A stretch of DNA of 64,000 bases, from assembly GCA_031841125.1 (NCBI GenBank), contig CM063112.1:58085722-58149721 (forward strand), in the 5' to 3' direction. The stretch comes from Acanthococcus lagerstroemiae (Eukaryota; Arthropoda; Insecta; Hemiptera; Eriococcidae). Position numbers and translations under genes: made by a program. The notes under the pieces were generated by a model that saw only the letters and a list, made by a program, of their open reading frames with translations, searched no databases and was not told the origin of the DNA. The first letter of the stretch is position 1, and each line of letters starts with the position of its first letter. Of the stretch, positions 35,886-48,213 are shown in pieces.

Positions 35886-36162
35886 AAGAGACGTTGAAAA
35901 TTAAAATTTTTTAGGAAAATCCCTCTCCATACATTTGGTTGATATTTTGGCCGTTGGCCCGAGATGGCATCCTTGGGTACCAGGATGCAGCAGCGGGACC
36001 GACGAGTATCAGCAAAGTGGAGCATGCAGTAAAGAGAAACGTTATTTTGAACCTCCTCTTTATAATGTTTCTGGGGTGGACAAGAAGATGATGACAAGAG
36101 CATGCCCCCCACTCCTGACCTGACGCAACATAAAAGTCTGTGTATATCAGTCGAACGGTCCA

Positions 36163-36540
36163 TAACGTGCGTGTAGTGGAGGAACGTCCCGGAGGATTTG
36201 AAAATCCCCCTAGAAACCTCTAAGCCACCCCGCGCTCCAACGTCCCAGGAGATCGGTATTTCATTGGTTGTATAGCACGACTTCCAATTTTTGAGCCCGA
36301 TGCTCTCGTTCGCCGTCATATGCTAAGTTCGTTATGGGTGGGGAACATGCACCCCTCAATAAACACACGAAACTGCGGCCGACGTTGATGTATATCAAAT
36401 TTGCTGAATCGCTCGTCCAACCCGTGATATTGTCCAATCGATCCTATACCCATCCCTTAGGACGCTGGAGCGCGGAGTGGCGTAGGGGTTTCCAGGAGGG
36501 ATCTTCGGATCTTCCGGGATATTCTTAGGCTACACGTATT
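36163..36540. repeat. foldback of about 375 bp
   Basis: The left arm (about 36163-36275) reads ACGTGCGTGTAG, GTCCCGGAGGATTTG, CCCCCTAGAAACCTCTAAGC and CCGCGCTCCAACGTCC. The right arm (about 36415-36540) is its reverse complement with about 15-20 percent mismatches. Arms exceed 100 bases with a loop of about 140. Probably a foldback transposon; target duplication not resolved. Confidence 0.75.
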
Positions 36541-38040
36541 TTAAACATTTCGATGCAGAATTTCACGCACAAAACTTCTACGATTTTCTCGCCACAATAC
36601 TCAGTTCTCGAGAAGAACCGAATTAATTCGTGGCTCCATTTTGCCTCCCAAAAAGCTTCGAGACGTCCGAATTTGCGGTAATTTTCAGAATGATTGGAGA
36701 ATTCATCTTCGCAGCAATGTTGCCATCTGTTCGCTTTTTCTACGCAGCTACGCTCTCGTAATCGAGCGGATTATTCCGTTCGAAAATGACGCGAAATTCT
36801 GCACAACTACGAACACGATGGGAAAAAGAAAATGGAAATACAAGTATGAACCACCTACTGCAGGCACAAGGCCTGTGTTGATCGTGAAAATTCGAGGGAG
36901 CGAGAGAGAATGAAAGCAAGACAGAGAGAGACCCGCGTTCGAGGTCGAGAAAGTGGAATGCAAATTCGTTAATATGTAAAATAAATTCGCTAATGTGACC
37001 GCTTTTCGGGTGTTTTTATTTCCACATTTTTATTTTAAAAATTTTTACGCGTGTACGATTAATTTTTCGCCGTATTTCAGCTCTCGATCTCGGCGTTTTA
37101 AGTATTTACATTTTTCATCGCGTCTATACCACCAGGTACATAATATATACGTTTTCAGCACTTCAATTAGATGCTCGTAATTATCGGGTTTATCTGTCTG
37201 GTTAATCTCTGGCTCGACTTTTTTTTTTTTTTTTCTTTCCTCCTTATTTCTCTCTCCTTGGGTCCCATTCAATTTTCTCCTATACGCGTATACGTTTCGC
37301 GCGCACACGAGTTACGCGTAACTCATACAAACGATACACACACACAAATGTTCAAGCACGATTCCAGTCTGAGCAGAGAGCCCAAAATCAAGTGCACGTA
37401 ATTCGGTAACCGAGAGAGAAATTGTGGTGCCGAATTTGACGCGCAGTTCCACGCCAACTACCATTTCAACCTTAAACAGGCAGCCGGCGAATACATCCGC
37501 GAAACCCGCCGGATAATCTCGAGACGCAAAAACAAATAGAAATTATCGCGAGAAAAGCGCGAAAGCTAATCGGGAGTTGAAATATATAACGCCTCGGAAA
37601 ATCTCGTTATTTTGGTCTCGCCGAATGATATTCGACTCCCGTGTGTACAGAAATAATATGGAACGCGTGAAGCGCACGGCGCGGGGCGCCCTCCATGGAG
37701 CTATCAGAAAACTAGTTGCCTCGATTAATTAACTCGGCAAGGTCACCGACAGTCGTAATTACCAATAAATAAATGAAAAAACGCGATTACCGACTGTCGC
37801 ATCAGCCTAAACGATGAACATTTGTAGCCACGTACAGTGCGGTTCGAACTTGGTTGCGGACGAATCGGGCTCACATCCTGGCCCAGCCACGGGAGGGCAC
37901 GGCCAATCTCCTCGAGCCAACAGTTTTCCCTCAAACACATTTCATTCTACCTTCTCAACAAAAAGTAACTAATACCGAAACGACGACCTCCTTGCTTCCC
38001 ATGCTGACAGAAATTTGAAGTCTGGTGCTATCTAAAAAAA
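36541..38040. other. CpG-rich segment, no gene recognised
   Basis: 36.55-37.95 kb is less repetitive and richer in CpG, with poly-T (about 37218-37234), (CA)n and GAGA stretches. A short minus-strand ORF from an ATG at 37695 was considered as a Met first exon, but nothing supports it. Confidence 0.35.
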
Positions 38041-38041
38041 T

Positions 38042-38232
38042 CAGTTACCCGCGGAAAAGTTACCCATTTGTTACCTTCTGGTTACCCTCAGATTACCCTG
38101 GTTCCCCTCTAGTTACCCGGGGAACTAGCTGGATACTACGCAATTAGTTACCCTCCAGTTACCCGCGGCGGGAAAGTTACCTATTTGTTACCCTCAGATT
38201 ACCCTTGTTACCCTTTAGTCACCGAGGTAACT
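38042..38232. repeat. GTTACCC tandem repeat, unit about 115 bp, two copies
   Basis: AGTTACCCGCGG, AAAGTTACCCATTTGTTACC, CTCAGATTACCCTGGTTCCC and TAGTTACCCGGG (38042-38125) recur as AGTTACCCGCGG, AAAGTTACCTATTTGTTACC, CTCAGATTACCCTTGTTACC and TAGTCACCGAGG (38156-38226). Inside each copy the heptamer GTTACCC itself repeats about six times. Confidence 0.8.
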
Positions 38233-38239
38233 GGTGGGA

Positions 38240-38639
38240 TTTTGCGCATCGGGTAGGGGATGTGAATACAAAAATAAATGCTGGCAGTAGAGAGAATTTG
38301 GTTCGTTATCTTGGTTCGGAACAGCAAATGATAGGGGCAATAGATGGTACCAATTCTGTAAAAAACGTAAATATGTTATAACCACTACCAGTAATATAAG
38401 GGTCACTTCAGCACAGTTAGACCTCCATGATTATCAGTTGTTACACCCAAGGAGGTTTCGAATGCTCGCTTGTTCGTTTCAAGCCTTATTAACTGTCCTA
38501 TACCTACATTGTAGACTGTAGAGGCCGGCATAATGCGTTCTGCATAATACGATGCTGATTACAGAATTACTTATAAAAGAAATACAACGTTGTTAGGAAA
38601 CATAACTATAAGCAGACAGTAGTAGAAGAATGATACCAA
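38240..38639. other. no gene recognised
   Basis: Mixed AT-rich sequence. GCATAATGCG near 38528 may be an outer extension of the palindrome that follows. Confidence 0.35.
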
Positions 38640-38886
38640 TGCGCAAGGCTCAATGCACACTAGTGTAATTTGGACACACTGACACTGCGTTACTTCAATG
38701 CAGCTTTGAACAAGTATATTATTTTAAATCAGAGCACATACACATAAGATGCAGAATTTTGCATCATACGTGTGTGCTCCAATTTGGAATAATGTCCTTA
38801 TTCAACGCTGGATTAAAGTGACACATAAGAAACGCAGCATTAATGCACCCAAATGACGCTAGTACTAGTATGCATCAAGCCTAATT
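38640..38886. repeat. long near-perfectly centred palindrome, about 120-base arms
   Basis: The centre is at about 38759 (GATGCAGAATTTTGCATC). Arms pair through GAGCACATACAC / GTGTGTGCTC, TTGAACAAGTATATTATT / AATAATGTCCTTATTCAA, CTGCGTT / AACGCAG and CTAGTGTAATTTGG / CCAAATGACGCTAG. Essentially no spacer. Probably a foldback MITE. Confidence 0.75.
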
Positions 38887-39244
38887 AGTATTATTTATAC
38901 CATGGTACTGTGGCATTGGCATCGCGCATTGTGGCATCGTGAATAATTACTCATATTTCTTATCACCGTATAGGATTTTGTAATGCAATTGAGAAAACCC
39001 GCAGCATGAGGCACCTTTTACTTCATTATTTCCTATCTTCAGTATGCCTAATATAGTTCTTGTATGATATGTATAGTGACTAAACAATGCATATTGCATA
39101 TAATACTACTTACTTGTTCCTAAGATACTCACTATAGATAATTTCAATTACTAACTGTTACAGATATATTTGATTATTTTTATCAACAATTACAGACTAT
39201 GAGTACTAATTAGGGCTATTCCTCTCAATACTACCTTTTATTTA

Positions 39245-39420
39245 CTTATGCAGCACTCTGGTAGACTGATACATATGGAGGCTAAAGACCGAGGTATACT
39301 AAAGTATCTCCTTAGGTAAATACTTGCTGATTTGATATTTAATTTCTTTTTGTTTACTTGTGCAGTGTCCTTGTAGGCTGATACATATGACAGCTAAAGG
39401 CAAAGATATACTAAAGCGCA
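39245..39420. repeat. tandem duplication, unit about 112 bp
   Basis: TAGACTGATACATATGGAGG, CTAAAGACCGAGGTATACTA (39262-39305) recurs as TAGGCTGATACATATGACAG, CTAAAGGCAAAGATATACTA (39374-39416). A faint third copy is near 39550-39615. No gene. Confidence 0.55.
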
Positions 39421-39639
39421 GTGGCGTGAGGTAATTTTTCCTAGAAAGTAAGTAATAAGCATAGAAGTGAAGTAAAAATCAGAACAAAAGTATGAAACAT
39501 GCTACTATAAAAGGACATTGATGAAATTATTTAATTATCATTTCCCTGTGTAGGGTCATTCCATATGCATTTATTCTCTTCTGTGATAAATAATAGACAC
39601 AGGGATATACTACCAAAAGTTCTTCCGAGGGGGGGGGCA

Positions 39640-39838
39640 AAAATTGCGTTGGATTTTTCCAACTTTGCAACTCAATCCCCAAGTATCAAAGCAGAAAAGA
39701 CCTTTTGACTTGCAGGATTTTCCCAACTTTACCTGATTGAAATTGTAAATTTTAGACTGCTGAGCAAAAAATTCCTATAAGGAAGGGGGGAAGAGTTGCC
39801 CCCTCCCTTATTCGTACATCCCTGAATAGACATAGCCA
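39640..39838. repeat. dispersed repeat segment with GGGGGGAAGAGTTGCCCCC
   Basis: GATTTTTCCAACTTT, AGGATTTTCCCAACTTT, GGGGGAAGAGTTGCCCC and TTATTCGTACATCCCTG follow the same order as 20840-20940. One end of a dispersed element is the simplest reading. Confidence 0.45.
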
Positions 39839-42319
39839 ACAAAATAGGTTTCCACTGTCTTCACAACCAGTTAACCACAAAATGTTTTCATATTGCAATA
39901 CGTGGTAGTATCTATTAAAGCTCAAACTACCTCTCTTTTGCTCAGTTCTTAAAAATTGTAATTTTGGTTTAAGCTTCCCACCAACAATAATTTCTAATTG
40001 TTCATTAAGAGTAAGTCGTGAAAACGGCTCTTCAATACCTCAAATTCACATTTTGTGTGCAAAGGGGAAAAAAGAAAAAGAAAAAAAAGAAGAGAAAAAA
40101 GAAAAAAAAGGGTATTTAAACATAATGCGTTGATTAGTAGAAGAACATAATCACATTTCACTGTCAACTTTGACGTTTGTGTGTAGCTAAGCTAAGCCTG
40201 ACTCAAAGCGCTTCTAGAACACAACCAAATGCACAGGTTTTGTCGCGTTGAACATGCTAGTACGTTTTTGTGTTGGTAATTTACATAGAGGTGGAGCGTT
40301 AGTTATGCAGTGTTATGTGCAGTATAGAAAAGAAGCATTAGATCCAACGCATATCTTGCTGGCCTATACAAATATAATATGTATGTCTAAGGATTGCTGA
40401 ATACCAAACAGTATACATCTCCAGTGAATTTATTATATACTTAAGTGTAAGCGTCATAAGCGTCAATACAGTTGCTGTTTTGCCCAGTGTTTCCTTATCT
40501 TTTATTTGTTACAAGTTGAAGTTGGTATTGTACATGAAAACTTATTTTTTCTCTAATCTTTAGGGTAAGCGATGCTTACCTTAGTTGCCTGGAATGCATG
40601 CCACTGCTGAAGCGCCTCCTTGAGTATAACAGCTACAAGGGTGGCCTAAATGTTGTGGCATTTTTATGAACAACCAACCCAAAAAAGCAAAATGAAAAAG
40701 AGGAAAAATGAAACATGGATGATTGCCTATAAAAATGCGCACATTTGTTCCACTAGTACCTTCTATTTACCAGCAGGTACATGCTTAAATCAAAATTTGG
40801 TATAAATGCTAAAAATATAGGTATCCAAAAGGGGAGCCTGGGACAAGCCACAACTAGCTTAATAAGACCCATTTAGGGAAAGGGAGAAACCAGGGGCAAC
40901 AAGGTGGTTACCCAGATCACATGTTGAATATTTTATAGTTCTGGGACCCCAAATGAGAAAAACTTGAAAAAGAAAACCAAGGCATCTCTCTCTGTCTCTA
41001 AGCCTATGGGCCTTACATTCTCTCTTACAGATAAGGTACTTATAACCTCATTGTTATCTACACGGTGCTGTACAAGCAGAATAAAACAGATAACACACTG
41101 CGGGACATTTATTAAGAAAAAAGGAAGAAAAACTCTTCCGGGATATGGTAGTGGTCATGAAGTTGTTGATACAGGCAAAAAGAAAAGGCACACAAAACAG
41201 CTTTGTGAACAAAAAACTAAAACTTGGCAGGCCCTGGAAAAAATTGCAGAAAATTGCACTGCTGGTTGCTGTGTCAGGTGGAAAAAAGGTCCACACCCAG
41301 AATGTTCCTTAAAATGTAAAAATACGTTTAAAAACAAGAAAGAAAATTTATTAAAGGATATGAAATGGCTCTTGCATTAAAGTGTTAAAAAAGAAAAATA
41401 TTATTCCATCAGGAGACAAAAAAAAAAACACTACTTCTCACCTCATTGGTTGCAATTTACAGCTGATGACAACAGTATGGGAAGGGGTAGTGGGAGGAAA
41501 ACTGCAAGAGTTTTCATGCAGGAAGATCATATTCATCTATGGAGCACAGGGAGTCACTAGATGGACGGAAAGGGAAGGTGGACAATGGTTTGCGAGAAAG
41601 AAGAGAGGAGAGGACGTACTAATGCCTGCGGGAGTTTGTGAAATTGAATTTTGGTGACGCGTACTCGGGTGTTTCCACGTCACACTGTGCTGAAGTGACG
41701 CTCATACTACTAATACCCGGTTCAAGATACCACAACGACATCTTCATACACGGCAATCTTCACACGATGAAACAGATATTAGAAGAATACGCAATCAAAT
41801 GGACTATATCATAAGTTAAAGACTTCAGAACACGGTGAAAAGAGTGGCAACATACAGGGCCGCCGAGAAGCGGGGGAGGGTGCTTTTCCGCCCGGCCCTG
41901 GATATTTTGAGGGGGTCCGCAGTCACAGAAATTATAATTATCAAATAAACAATATGCCTTTTTACGAGCTAATAATTTCAGTGTAGGCCCGCCGATTTTT
42001 CCCCGGTCCCGGTTTGGCTCTTGGCGGATCTGGCAACATAAACTGGGGCAGATATCAATTCGATTCATGTACCTTTTACAGCCCAGCTACAGCTGAGATG
42101 GAAACTCATGCGAGGAAGAAATCCAATGGTATTCAGAATGGATACTTCTACGCTGAGACAAAAAGTATTCAGAAAACATGCTTCAATAGAGGTGAATAGA
42201 ACACTCAATTACTCCTATGATACCAATGAAAGTAAAAACTATGCGAATATCCCATTAGACATAAAAAAAAGCTAGTAATGAACTAGTAAAACCAAACGAA
42301 GCAAAGCATAGCTAACAAA
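39839..42319. other. no gene recognised
   Basis: Contains an A/G-only tract (40072-40112). A plus-strand ORF of 138 codons (40964-41380) is Lys/Cys-rich and matches no family I know. A G/C-rich segment with GGCCGCCGAGAAGCGGGGG (41859-41900) resembles a transposon end but no partner was found. Confidence 0.35.
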
Positions 42320-42892
42320 GGAGATATACTCGAGTTAATGGATAGGCGACGACTTTTCAAACAAAACCTTGATGAACACGATCCAATTAATAAAATCATT
42401 CCCAAAAAAGTACGAGAAGCTAAAAATGAATGCAAGGAACTGGAAGACCTAGAATACAATCATGACTCATTCAATTTACATAGAAAAGTAAGCAATCTAT
42501 GTGCATTAAAAAGATCGACTGGATCAATAACAATCAAGATAGAAATGGAAATACTGCAGTTGGTACAGAAGAAATAGAATTGCTGTCTAGTCAGAATATA
42601 TCAAATAAATGTTCAAGGATGAAAGAATACAATAATGAAGTCAGCGTTAGTCAGGAAGGTTTTCTACTTATATTAAAATTTGAAGTAGAGTATGCCCTAA
42701 AATTAACGAGAGTCAGAAAAGCAATTGAACTAGATGATATACCAGCAGACTTGATAAAACTGCTTCATGATGAAGGCCTAATAACGTTGACATAAATCTT
42801 TAACGTTTAACAAGATTTATAACACTGGCAAATTATATGAAGACTGGCTAAAATCCAGATTCATTCCGCTTCCTACAAAATCTAATGCATCA
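42320..42892 (+). pseudogene. LINE reverse transcriptase fragment, frameshifted
   Basis: Joined frames read KKVREAKNECKELEDLEYNH, DSFNLHRKVSNL, ILKFEVEYALKLTRVRKAIE, LDDIPADLIKLLHDEGLITL and then FNKIYNTGKLYEDWLKSRFI PLPTKSNA-type sequence. This is the thumb-to-palm entry region of non-LTR reverse transcriptases (GPDGIPAELLK... IPEDWKxSxxIPLPKK). The usual GPD is replaced by ELD and at least two frame changes are needed. The YxDD catalytic region is absent. Confidence 0.75.
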
Positions 42893-43438
42893 ATCTGCGT
42901 CAATGTTTCGCCCTAAAAAAACACTGGCAGCTTCTCCAATATTTTCGATAGACGGTAGAAGGCTCGGCTGACATTTTCGCTGCACGGTTTTTTACAGCTT
43001 ATAAAAATATTCATAAAATGAAAATTCCCTTCAAATTAATTCAGAATGAAAGTTACTTTTCTCTTCCATTTTAGAGCCTGGAAGCCCCTTCATAGATTTT
43101 GGAAGTGTACGAAGTAACTCCCCAAAAACGCAGTGAGCCCATTTCTTTTTGTTTTTCTGTTCTTTATTACGGAATTGGGTGATGAGCCCTCCAACTCATC
43201 AATAAGTCTTTGTCAAATTGTAAACAAAATCCTTTCTGATATCAAAATATTTGGAAATGAAAAAGTAGTACCGTACCATACACTTAATTCGCAATACACA
43301 TGTACAGGGTGACTAACAAAATCGGAAACTGAAAATAAATGACCCCCCCCCCCCCAATTTCCTATGAATGCGCTAAAATAATCAACTAAAGCTAAATATA
43401 CTTTTTCCGAAAAAAAAAACAACTAATTTTATTATGTA

Positions 43439-44191
43439 AGGTAGATGAGCCCAATAAGGCCCGGATCCCCAGTATAAGGCTCAATGCACCGATCTTGACT
43501 GCTATGCTTTAAACTGCATTAAAACGTACAGCAAAGTTGTTCCTTCATGATATGGCAACACTGTCCAATTGTTTTTATCAAGATATTAGTCCACTGGTGT
43601 GAGATATGCCGATTAATGATTTTCCAATAACGTCAAAAGTGCTCCGATATGTTTTTTGGGGTAACTTGGAGGATTTACGAGTATTATGTCAGTGAAATGG
43701 AATTTATCCATAAATCAAACATTGGATAGTTGTTACAGTGGTAGTTGGTTAACGATCGACGCCAGAAAAGTGAAATTTGAGCAATTTGAAAGAGAGGTAT
43801 GCGAAAAATAGTGGTAACCTAGTAAGGCCCAACCTGGTAAGAGCAATTGATTATCATTTCAGTTATAACTTACTCATAAATTTCTATTTGAACCACGCTC
43901 GACTTTTTATTTACCAAATTTCAGGTCAGGCTTATTAGGTATTAGGTTCGGTCTTATTAGGTTATAGGCTGGCCTTCTTTGGTGCGCTGGCCTTACCAAG
44001 TTTTGAAAAAGGGGTACTTTTAGTAGAAGATTCGAGGAACATGGAGCAGTACAGAAAAATTTCAAGCTAGCCAATATTTAAATATTTCAGTCGACGACTA
44101 TAACACAAAAAAAGGAAAAACATGAAATCACTAATATGAAAGTCTGGAGAGCCAAGAACTTAAATCAGGGCCTTATTAAGCTCACCTACCT
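43439..44191. mobile_element. TA-flanked DNA element, AGGTAGATGAGCC family
   Basis: Left end AGGTAGATGAGCCCAATAAG, right end (reverse complement) AGGTAGGTGAGCTTAATAAG, both running on into GCCC. TA lies outside each end (43437-43438 and 44192-44193). 753 bp, without a recognisable transposase; the interior repeats TTATTAGG and GGCCTT words. Its ends resemble those of the shorter element at 13648-13867. Confidence 0.75.
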
Positions 44192-44288
44192 TAATAGGCG
44201 CACGGTGATCACGTCTCACACAACTCACATGAGCATAACACACATGCGAAGAATCTTCAAAGCTGATATTTCGATTTATCGTCATTAT

Positions 44289-44914
44289 CAGGGTTGCAAT
44301 TTTTATGCACGAAAAATAGCGAAATACGCGCATATTTTATGCACTGAATACAGTCTAAATAACATGCCGAAATATCCGCCAAAATTGTAAAATATGCATA
44401 CATGCAAATACAATATGGGTACATCATTTCAAAGAGAAAATTTAGTTGGATACACTGAGACAATTTTCATCATAATATTTTTAAATTATCCAGCAAAGTA
44501 TCTCCTTAAGAGTCCAATCTTCGTTTATAAGGAGATGCACCCAGAAGATAATGCACCTATTCGTTATTTCTTAATGATTCATAAATGTGATGAGGGCAAG
44601 AGAAAGGTTATCTCACGTGCAAAGAACATATCTTTCTAAAACATGTTCTACTGATTCATTAACCATTAGGTCTTCGTAATTTTTCTTTGGAGTCGGACAT
44701 CATTCTCAGAACTAGAAAAATAACTTTTTGGGGAATTAATTGAAAAATAAGCAGAACTGGTGCAGAATATGCGGTAAATGCTAAAATATGCGAAATATGC
44801 AGGATGAAGTGCTGCTCATTTGACTCAGAATTCGGTGATTCGTGAAGATCTTTGGAAACTTATGCCTATACACCGTAGATAAAAATATGCATTCGCATAA
44901 AAATTGCAGCCCTG
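44289..44914. mobile_element. non-autonomous hAT-like element, copy 2
   Basis: 626 bp. Left end CAGGGTTGCAATTTTTATGC and right end (reverse complement) CAGGGCTGCAATTTTTATGC, 19 of 20 identical. Flanked by the perfect 8-base duplication GTCATTAT (44281-44288 and 44915-44922). The interior has CGCGCATATTTTATGC and AAATATGC words like copies 1 and 3. No transposase. Confidence 0.9.
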
Positions 44915-44922
44915 GTCATTAT

Positions 44923-46399
44923 AATAGAATTTTCCAATTCTAAATTCTTTTTCTCTTTCAAGGCATAATTTGCTGATTCTTAAATTTTTAAATGACCATG
45001 ACTGAAAAGAAATGACTTAAATGATTGTTAGATACTTTGATACAACATACTACACCCCTCCCCCTAAAAAATCCACCAACGCTGATGAGTGTAGGTCAAC
45101 ACCACTGAAAAAATTACCCCCCCCCCCAAAAAAAAAATTCCAGCGACGCCTCTGAAAAAGCTACTTTACTACTTTACAAGACAGAGTACGACCAATGCTC
45201 TACATATTCGAGTACCAAAACAAAGAATGCGGATCATTTTTCAGAAACCAACTGAAAATATTGAGAAGATAGCATTTCTTTTTTTACCCCCCCCCACCCC
45301 ACCATACTTGGTTTATACTTAAGTAGCACAGAATATTCACTAAGTTTGCAGAGCACGACCGTCAAAATTTAGGGAGGAAGACAACTTTTGTGCAGGACTA
45401 TAGACATCTTGTCCACGGCGAAAGCACTACTATCCGCGCAATGGACAAAACAACTTTAACAATTGGAATTTTTGCACCAATGAACTACAATCGGGCACCT
45501 CGGTCGCGTTCAGAAATCAGAACTGAAAAGCGTATAAGACACATATCTTTGCATCAGTCAAAGATTAACCACGACGATGGACCGAAACCCCACACACGTA
45601 ACAGAACTCTACGCCATCCTTTCTGAAAACGTGAAATCACTGACAGCAAATTGATCTCTTTAACATATACTTTCAATCTTTTCGACAACCGTCGATTATA
45701 TTTAACCAAGTTTTAGAATACTGGCCCGTATTGAAACAAAAATTTAAAATAATATAACTGGTACTGAGACAGGATTGCACCACAACGATCGATACCTCGC
45801 TATGCTTTTTTCATTCAAAACATAATAACTGTCCAGTCTGATGAATTGAATTGGTGGAATTTCTCGTGGATGTTATCGTGCAACCCAAAATACCTCCCCT
45901 CCACCAAAAAATTAATAAATAAAAAATCGAAAGTTAGGGTTCAAAATTTGCTAGTAAAAAAATATTCTCAATCTCTGGAGAATGACCCAAGCATCTGTAG
46001 GAGTTCTCTTCAGCTTATGTTTTTGCGAATAATTTACTTTTGAAAATGAAAATTCTAGATCGTACTCCAGAAACCGTTCGTCTGATATTACTGATATCGA
46101 CGTATTCAACTTCAATAATTGAGCTTCAAATTCACTTGGCATCGAAACATTTTGAGTATCGCACCTGAAAGTAGATGGATGATATTAACGTTCAGTTCAG
46201 GTTTCATTTCCATGAAACCACTAAGTGAAGGAAGGGAGCGGGGTATACGAGTCCTTTAGAAAAAAGTACACCAAGAATTGGCATTTTCCCTTAATATCCG
46301 GCCTGGAATCAATGTGGCCAAATGTGAAAACAAGAACGAGTCCCACAAAATACGGAAAATGGACTTAGGCCGGTTTGGAACATCGCACATCATATTGCG
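44923..46399. other. no gene recognised
   Basis: Contains poly-C runs (45117-45127, 45290-45305). ORFs of 63-78 codons have no recognisable features. Confidence 0.35.
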
Positions 46400-47950
46400 A
46401 TGTAGGTAGTTCCGACTTACTCCTCCTGGAGAAATTGTCGAGCCACGAGGCTGATCTCCAGAATCACTTTTGGTCGACAAATTTTCGAATGGAATCCGCG
46501 GTCGACGAAGTACGACTGAAAAGTGGTGTCAGCGGCTGCCCACACCCTGTCACGACCGCATCAAACGTGAAATTCAGCTTGACAACCGCGACTATGAAGT
46601 CCGGCGAGGGGGGGGCGTCCCGCCATCACGTTCCCCGGCCACGAGAAATTACGCCTTCTCGCCTCACGCCGGATGTGTTCCCCCTTCCGAAATTTTGCCA
46701 GAGCCGTAACCAGCAAAACGTCGTCGGCCATCGGCCATAAATTACCGTATCGACCGCGAGAATCCGAAAAATTTTCAACGCCATGCACCGCTCCGTGATT
46801 TCTGCGTTCCCTCCCCACCACGTTGCAATCGGCAATACCCGACCACACTGACACACGAACGAAGAAGTGAATGAGCCGCGTACAACAATGTGCACTTTCT
46901 TTCCGGAACAAATCCTATACAGTGTTAACCTTGACACGCGCCACTATCGCAAATTACGTACCATCAAAATAATAAACGATAAGTTGTTAACCGTTTGTAG
47001 AGAAAAAGACACACACACACAGTCAGAGAAAGAGAGGAAAAGTAGAAAAACCTGAGCAGCACGTCCCTACCAGAGAGGCTCGGTAGAGTTTTTCCTCGCC
47101 TTTTCCACGTCACTTTGGTTCGGCCGCCAACGGCAGGGCCACCGGCGGTCAACCCGGGGGCCGTCCTCCGTCCGACCGCCGATGGTAACTGCATAAGAAG
47201 AATCGATCCGGCCGGCGCGGCGACGGTTCGCCAGGCGGCGAATTAAGACAAGGTAATCAACCTGTGTACCTACATCGTAAAAGTTTTGCACTTTTCGCCC
47301 ATAATTTCGACGTATTATGTATTTGTTTACCACGCACCGCTTTCCGCGCCCTCTCGCGCTCGCTCGCCGAGTCGCCGCGACCACCAGCGCAGAAAAAACA
47401 GAGCGAACGGGCGCGCGCGCGCGCGCTTCAACTTAACTGCGTTTTAAAATTTTCCCGCCACATTTTCGCGCGCATCCATATCTATATATGTATTTTTTCT
47501 TCTTCGGTACGATTCGCGCCAAACTTCGCGACTAATTAACGATTACCACGTTTGTACCTGCGGGCCGGCCAGCCGCGGTCGACGAACGAGCGGTGTATCG
47601 GCGATCGGAAAACAAAGAAGACAAAAGAGGCACGTCGGAAAACTCTCGAACGGCGACATCGAGCGTGCGGTCGGTTTTTCACACGCCGGAGAGGGGAGGG
47701 GGTGCCGAAGGTGGAATCGCGGTGTCGCAGCAGCGGATCGGGGTTGCGACGAGGAGCGCAGCAAAAGTGCGATCACTTAACGGGGCCACAACTGCGAACA
47801 AAGACCTCCCGCCCCTCGATGGTACCGCGAACGACGCAGTCGACTGACCTCAAATACGTGAACAGGATGAAGCCACTTGTATGCAGATCTTCCTTTCGGA
47901 ACGATCACGATTTTCTGTTTGCTGAAGGTCAAACCGTGCGTCAGTTCGAC
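46400..47950. promoter_or_regulatory. CpG-rich region, possible promoter or 5' UTR of Met (speculative)
   Basis: CpG is strikingly frequent from about 46.4 to 47.9 kb, unlike most of the window, with (GC)n at 47409-47426 and (AC)n near 47010. On the minus strand GGCCCGCAG|GTACAAACG at 47557 is a plausible splice donor. Met needs an upstream exon ending two bases into a codon; this region lies 16.6 kb upstream of the bHLH exon on the correct strand. No coding start could be confirmed. Confidence 0.3.
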
Positions 47951-48213
47951 TGCGGGTCTTAAATGTTCGAAATGTTCCAGGGAGAGTGGGGAGAGAGGAG
48001 TTAATTCGGAAAATAGCGTTTTCTTGTTTAATTTCCCGAGTGTAGTCTGACTTCCGCAACGAGTGTCTTCATTTTAACAGACGCGGAAACTACGAAAATA
48101 CGTATAGATCGAGGCTCCCAGCTTCAGTATTAGCAGGAGGCGCAAGAGGGGGAGGGGGAAAGAACAGTTGGCTACATCTTTACTGCCTTTGAAAAGAGTT
48201 TTAAGGCATTTCA

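Noticed and set aside
35735..36319. Minus-strand ORF of 194 codons
   Set aside because: It spans a dispersed repeat also present at 59.5 kb and one arm of a foldback; no recognisable domain.
37610..37700. Short minus-strand ORF from an ATG at 37695 as the Met first exon
   Set aside because: No match to Met N-termini, no clear donor in the required phase.
40964..41380. Plus-strand ORF of 138 codons, Lys- and Cys-rich
   Set aside because: A-rich composition explains the open frame; the Cys spacing matches no family I know, and no splice or neighbour evidence supports it.
45280..45306. Poly-C and poly-G runs across the window as signals
   Set aside because: Scattered homopolymers without consistent context; likely mutational or assembly noise.
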